Of a stretch of DNA of 64,000 nt, positions 63,161 to 64,000 are shown piece by piece. A model generated the notes under the pieces. That model did no database searches. It saw only the letters and a list, made by a program, of their open reading frames with translations, and was not told where the DNA came from. How positions within the stretch are numbered: the stretch's first letter is position 1; every line of letters begins with the position of its first letter. The DNA is from Bryum argenteum (Eukaryota; Streptophyta; Bryopsida; Bryales; Bryaceae), in assembly GCA_037043015.1 (NCBI GenBank), contig CM073331.1:4175501-4239500 (forward strand), written 5' to 3'. Position numbers and translations under genes: made by a program.

Positions 63161-64000
63161 GAGATATTTTATATTGTTCTGACTCCGATGTTGTTTGATT
63201 TGTTTTTCAACTCCTGGAACCTTACTTCCCTCAAATATTAAATACTCCTCTCTAGGTTCTCTCAAACCTACCTCTCAAGACAAATTTAAGAGAACCTACT
63301 TGACAATTATAACAAGGCAAACAATTTTCATATGAATACAAATTACTCCAACTGTAGAACTCCTTCACAAATATCTTACACTAAATAATATCTCATTATC
63401 TCCAATGCACATGATCAGTGAGAAATGTGGCTATGAAGTCACAGTCTGGTGAAATTATTTGGAAAATTAGTCAAATCAAATATTTTATTATAATCAGTGA
63501 AGTGACAGAGAGACTGAAATTGGGTAGTACTTGGAAGATAACCCGCCTTTTGGTCTCTCAGGATTTTTAGGGATGGCGGGGTACTTCATTATTTAAAGGA
63601 CCGTTTTGGCTCTCTTAAAAGGAGATCAAGTTGCAAGGATTATATATTTCACTCTAGAATAGATTGAAGCAAGATTCACGACAATCTTAAGAAAGGAAGT
63701 AAACAAATACCTTACCTTAAAAAGTACCCATAATGTCATTTTCTAAATTTTACCGTGCATGTGTTTATCGGTCACTTGAAAATTGTATCGAGTATACTGA
63801 AAGTGTACCATACCCGCGGCGTTGCCATGCCCACATAAATATGTTAACCTCTCGAGGTGAGCAACCTTAAAACAACAAAAATTCCTCAAAACTACCCTCA
63901 TTTGATGCAAGATGTAAGTTTTCGAATTTGGACAAGTTTTAAAGTACGTAACCGTGAGATCTAGTACTTAATTTGTACATGTACATGCACATTAAATTCT
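63161..64000. other. AT-rich end of window
   Basis: 63225-63320 is a decayed relative of the Stowaway-like element at 36506. No gene is recognised up to the window end. Confidence 0.4.

Overview
This is nuclear DNA of a land plant. The evidence is spliced genes with GT-AG introns, AT-rich gene-poor spacers full of small non-autonomous transposons, and plant gene types: an S1FA-like protein, glutathione synthetase and a plant-like alanine aminotransferase. The gene density, the compact introns and a glutathione synthetase whose coding region has no intron fit a non-flowering plant such as a bryophyte or lycophyte better than a flowering plant. That placement is an inference; the sequence does not identify the species.

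Layout. 1-3790 (+) holds the 3' part of a leucine-rich-repeat (probably F-box/LRR) gene. 5892-7562 (+) is glutathione synthetase. 11018-14923 (+) is a 15-exon alanine aminotransferase. 17.5-39 kb is an accessory region with three minus-strand paralogues (17485-19999, 25334-26919, 34253-36227). Each has an N-terminal alpha-helical bundle, a low-complexity Pro/Lys/His linker and a C-terminal fold resembling a heavy-metal-associated (HMA) domain without the metal-binding cysteines. Each is preceded by a long non-coding leader made of repeated exon-like blocks. 42.6-53.1 kb is a tandem duplication of about 5 kb. Each copy carries an acylation-motif, Cys-rich protein kinase with DFE where DFG is expected; one copy has a frameshift and the other an in-frame stop. 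A third, decayed copy of the kinase lies in the opposite orientation at 32.8-33.9 kb. 55690-58468 (-) is the proteasome beta-4 subunit gene and 60448-62122 (+) an S1FA-like gene.

The housekeeping genes on the flanks (glutathione synthesis, alanine/pyruvate transamination, proteasome core, S1FA) are functionally unrelated to each other. The middle 25 kb looks like a fast-evolving lineage-specific cluster in which helical-bundle/HMA-like proteins and membrane-anchored kinases multiply and decay side by side. A cell-death or defence role is possible but is only an inference from domain resemblance.

A second theme runs through the window. Several unrelated genes have introns or leaders built from degenerate tandem repeats that contain copies of their own splice junctions: the LRR gene (acceptor plus exon start), glutathione synthetase (leader acceptor), alanine aminotransferase (leader donor), the three HMA-like genes (whole exon-like blocks) and proteasome beta-4 (both exon edges of intron 3). 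This suggests that local tandem duplication across exon-intron borders is a recurring way introns grow in this genome.
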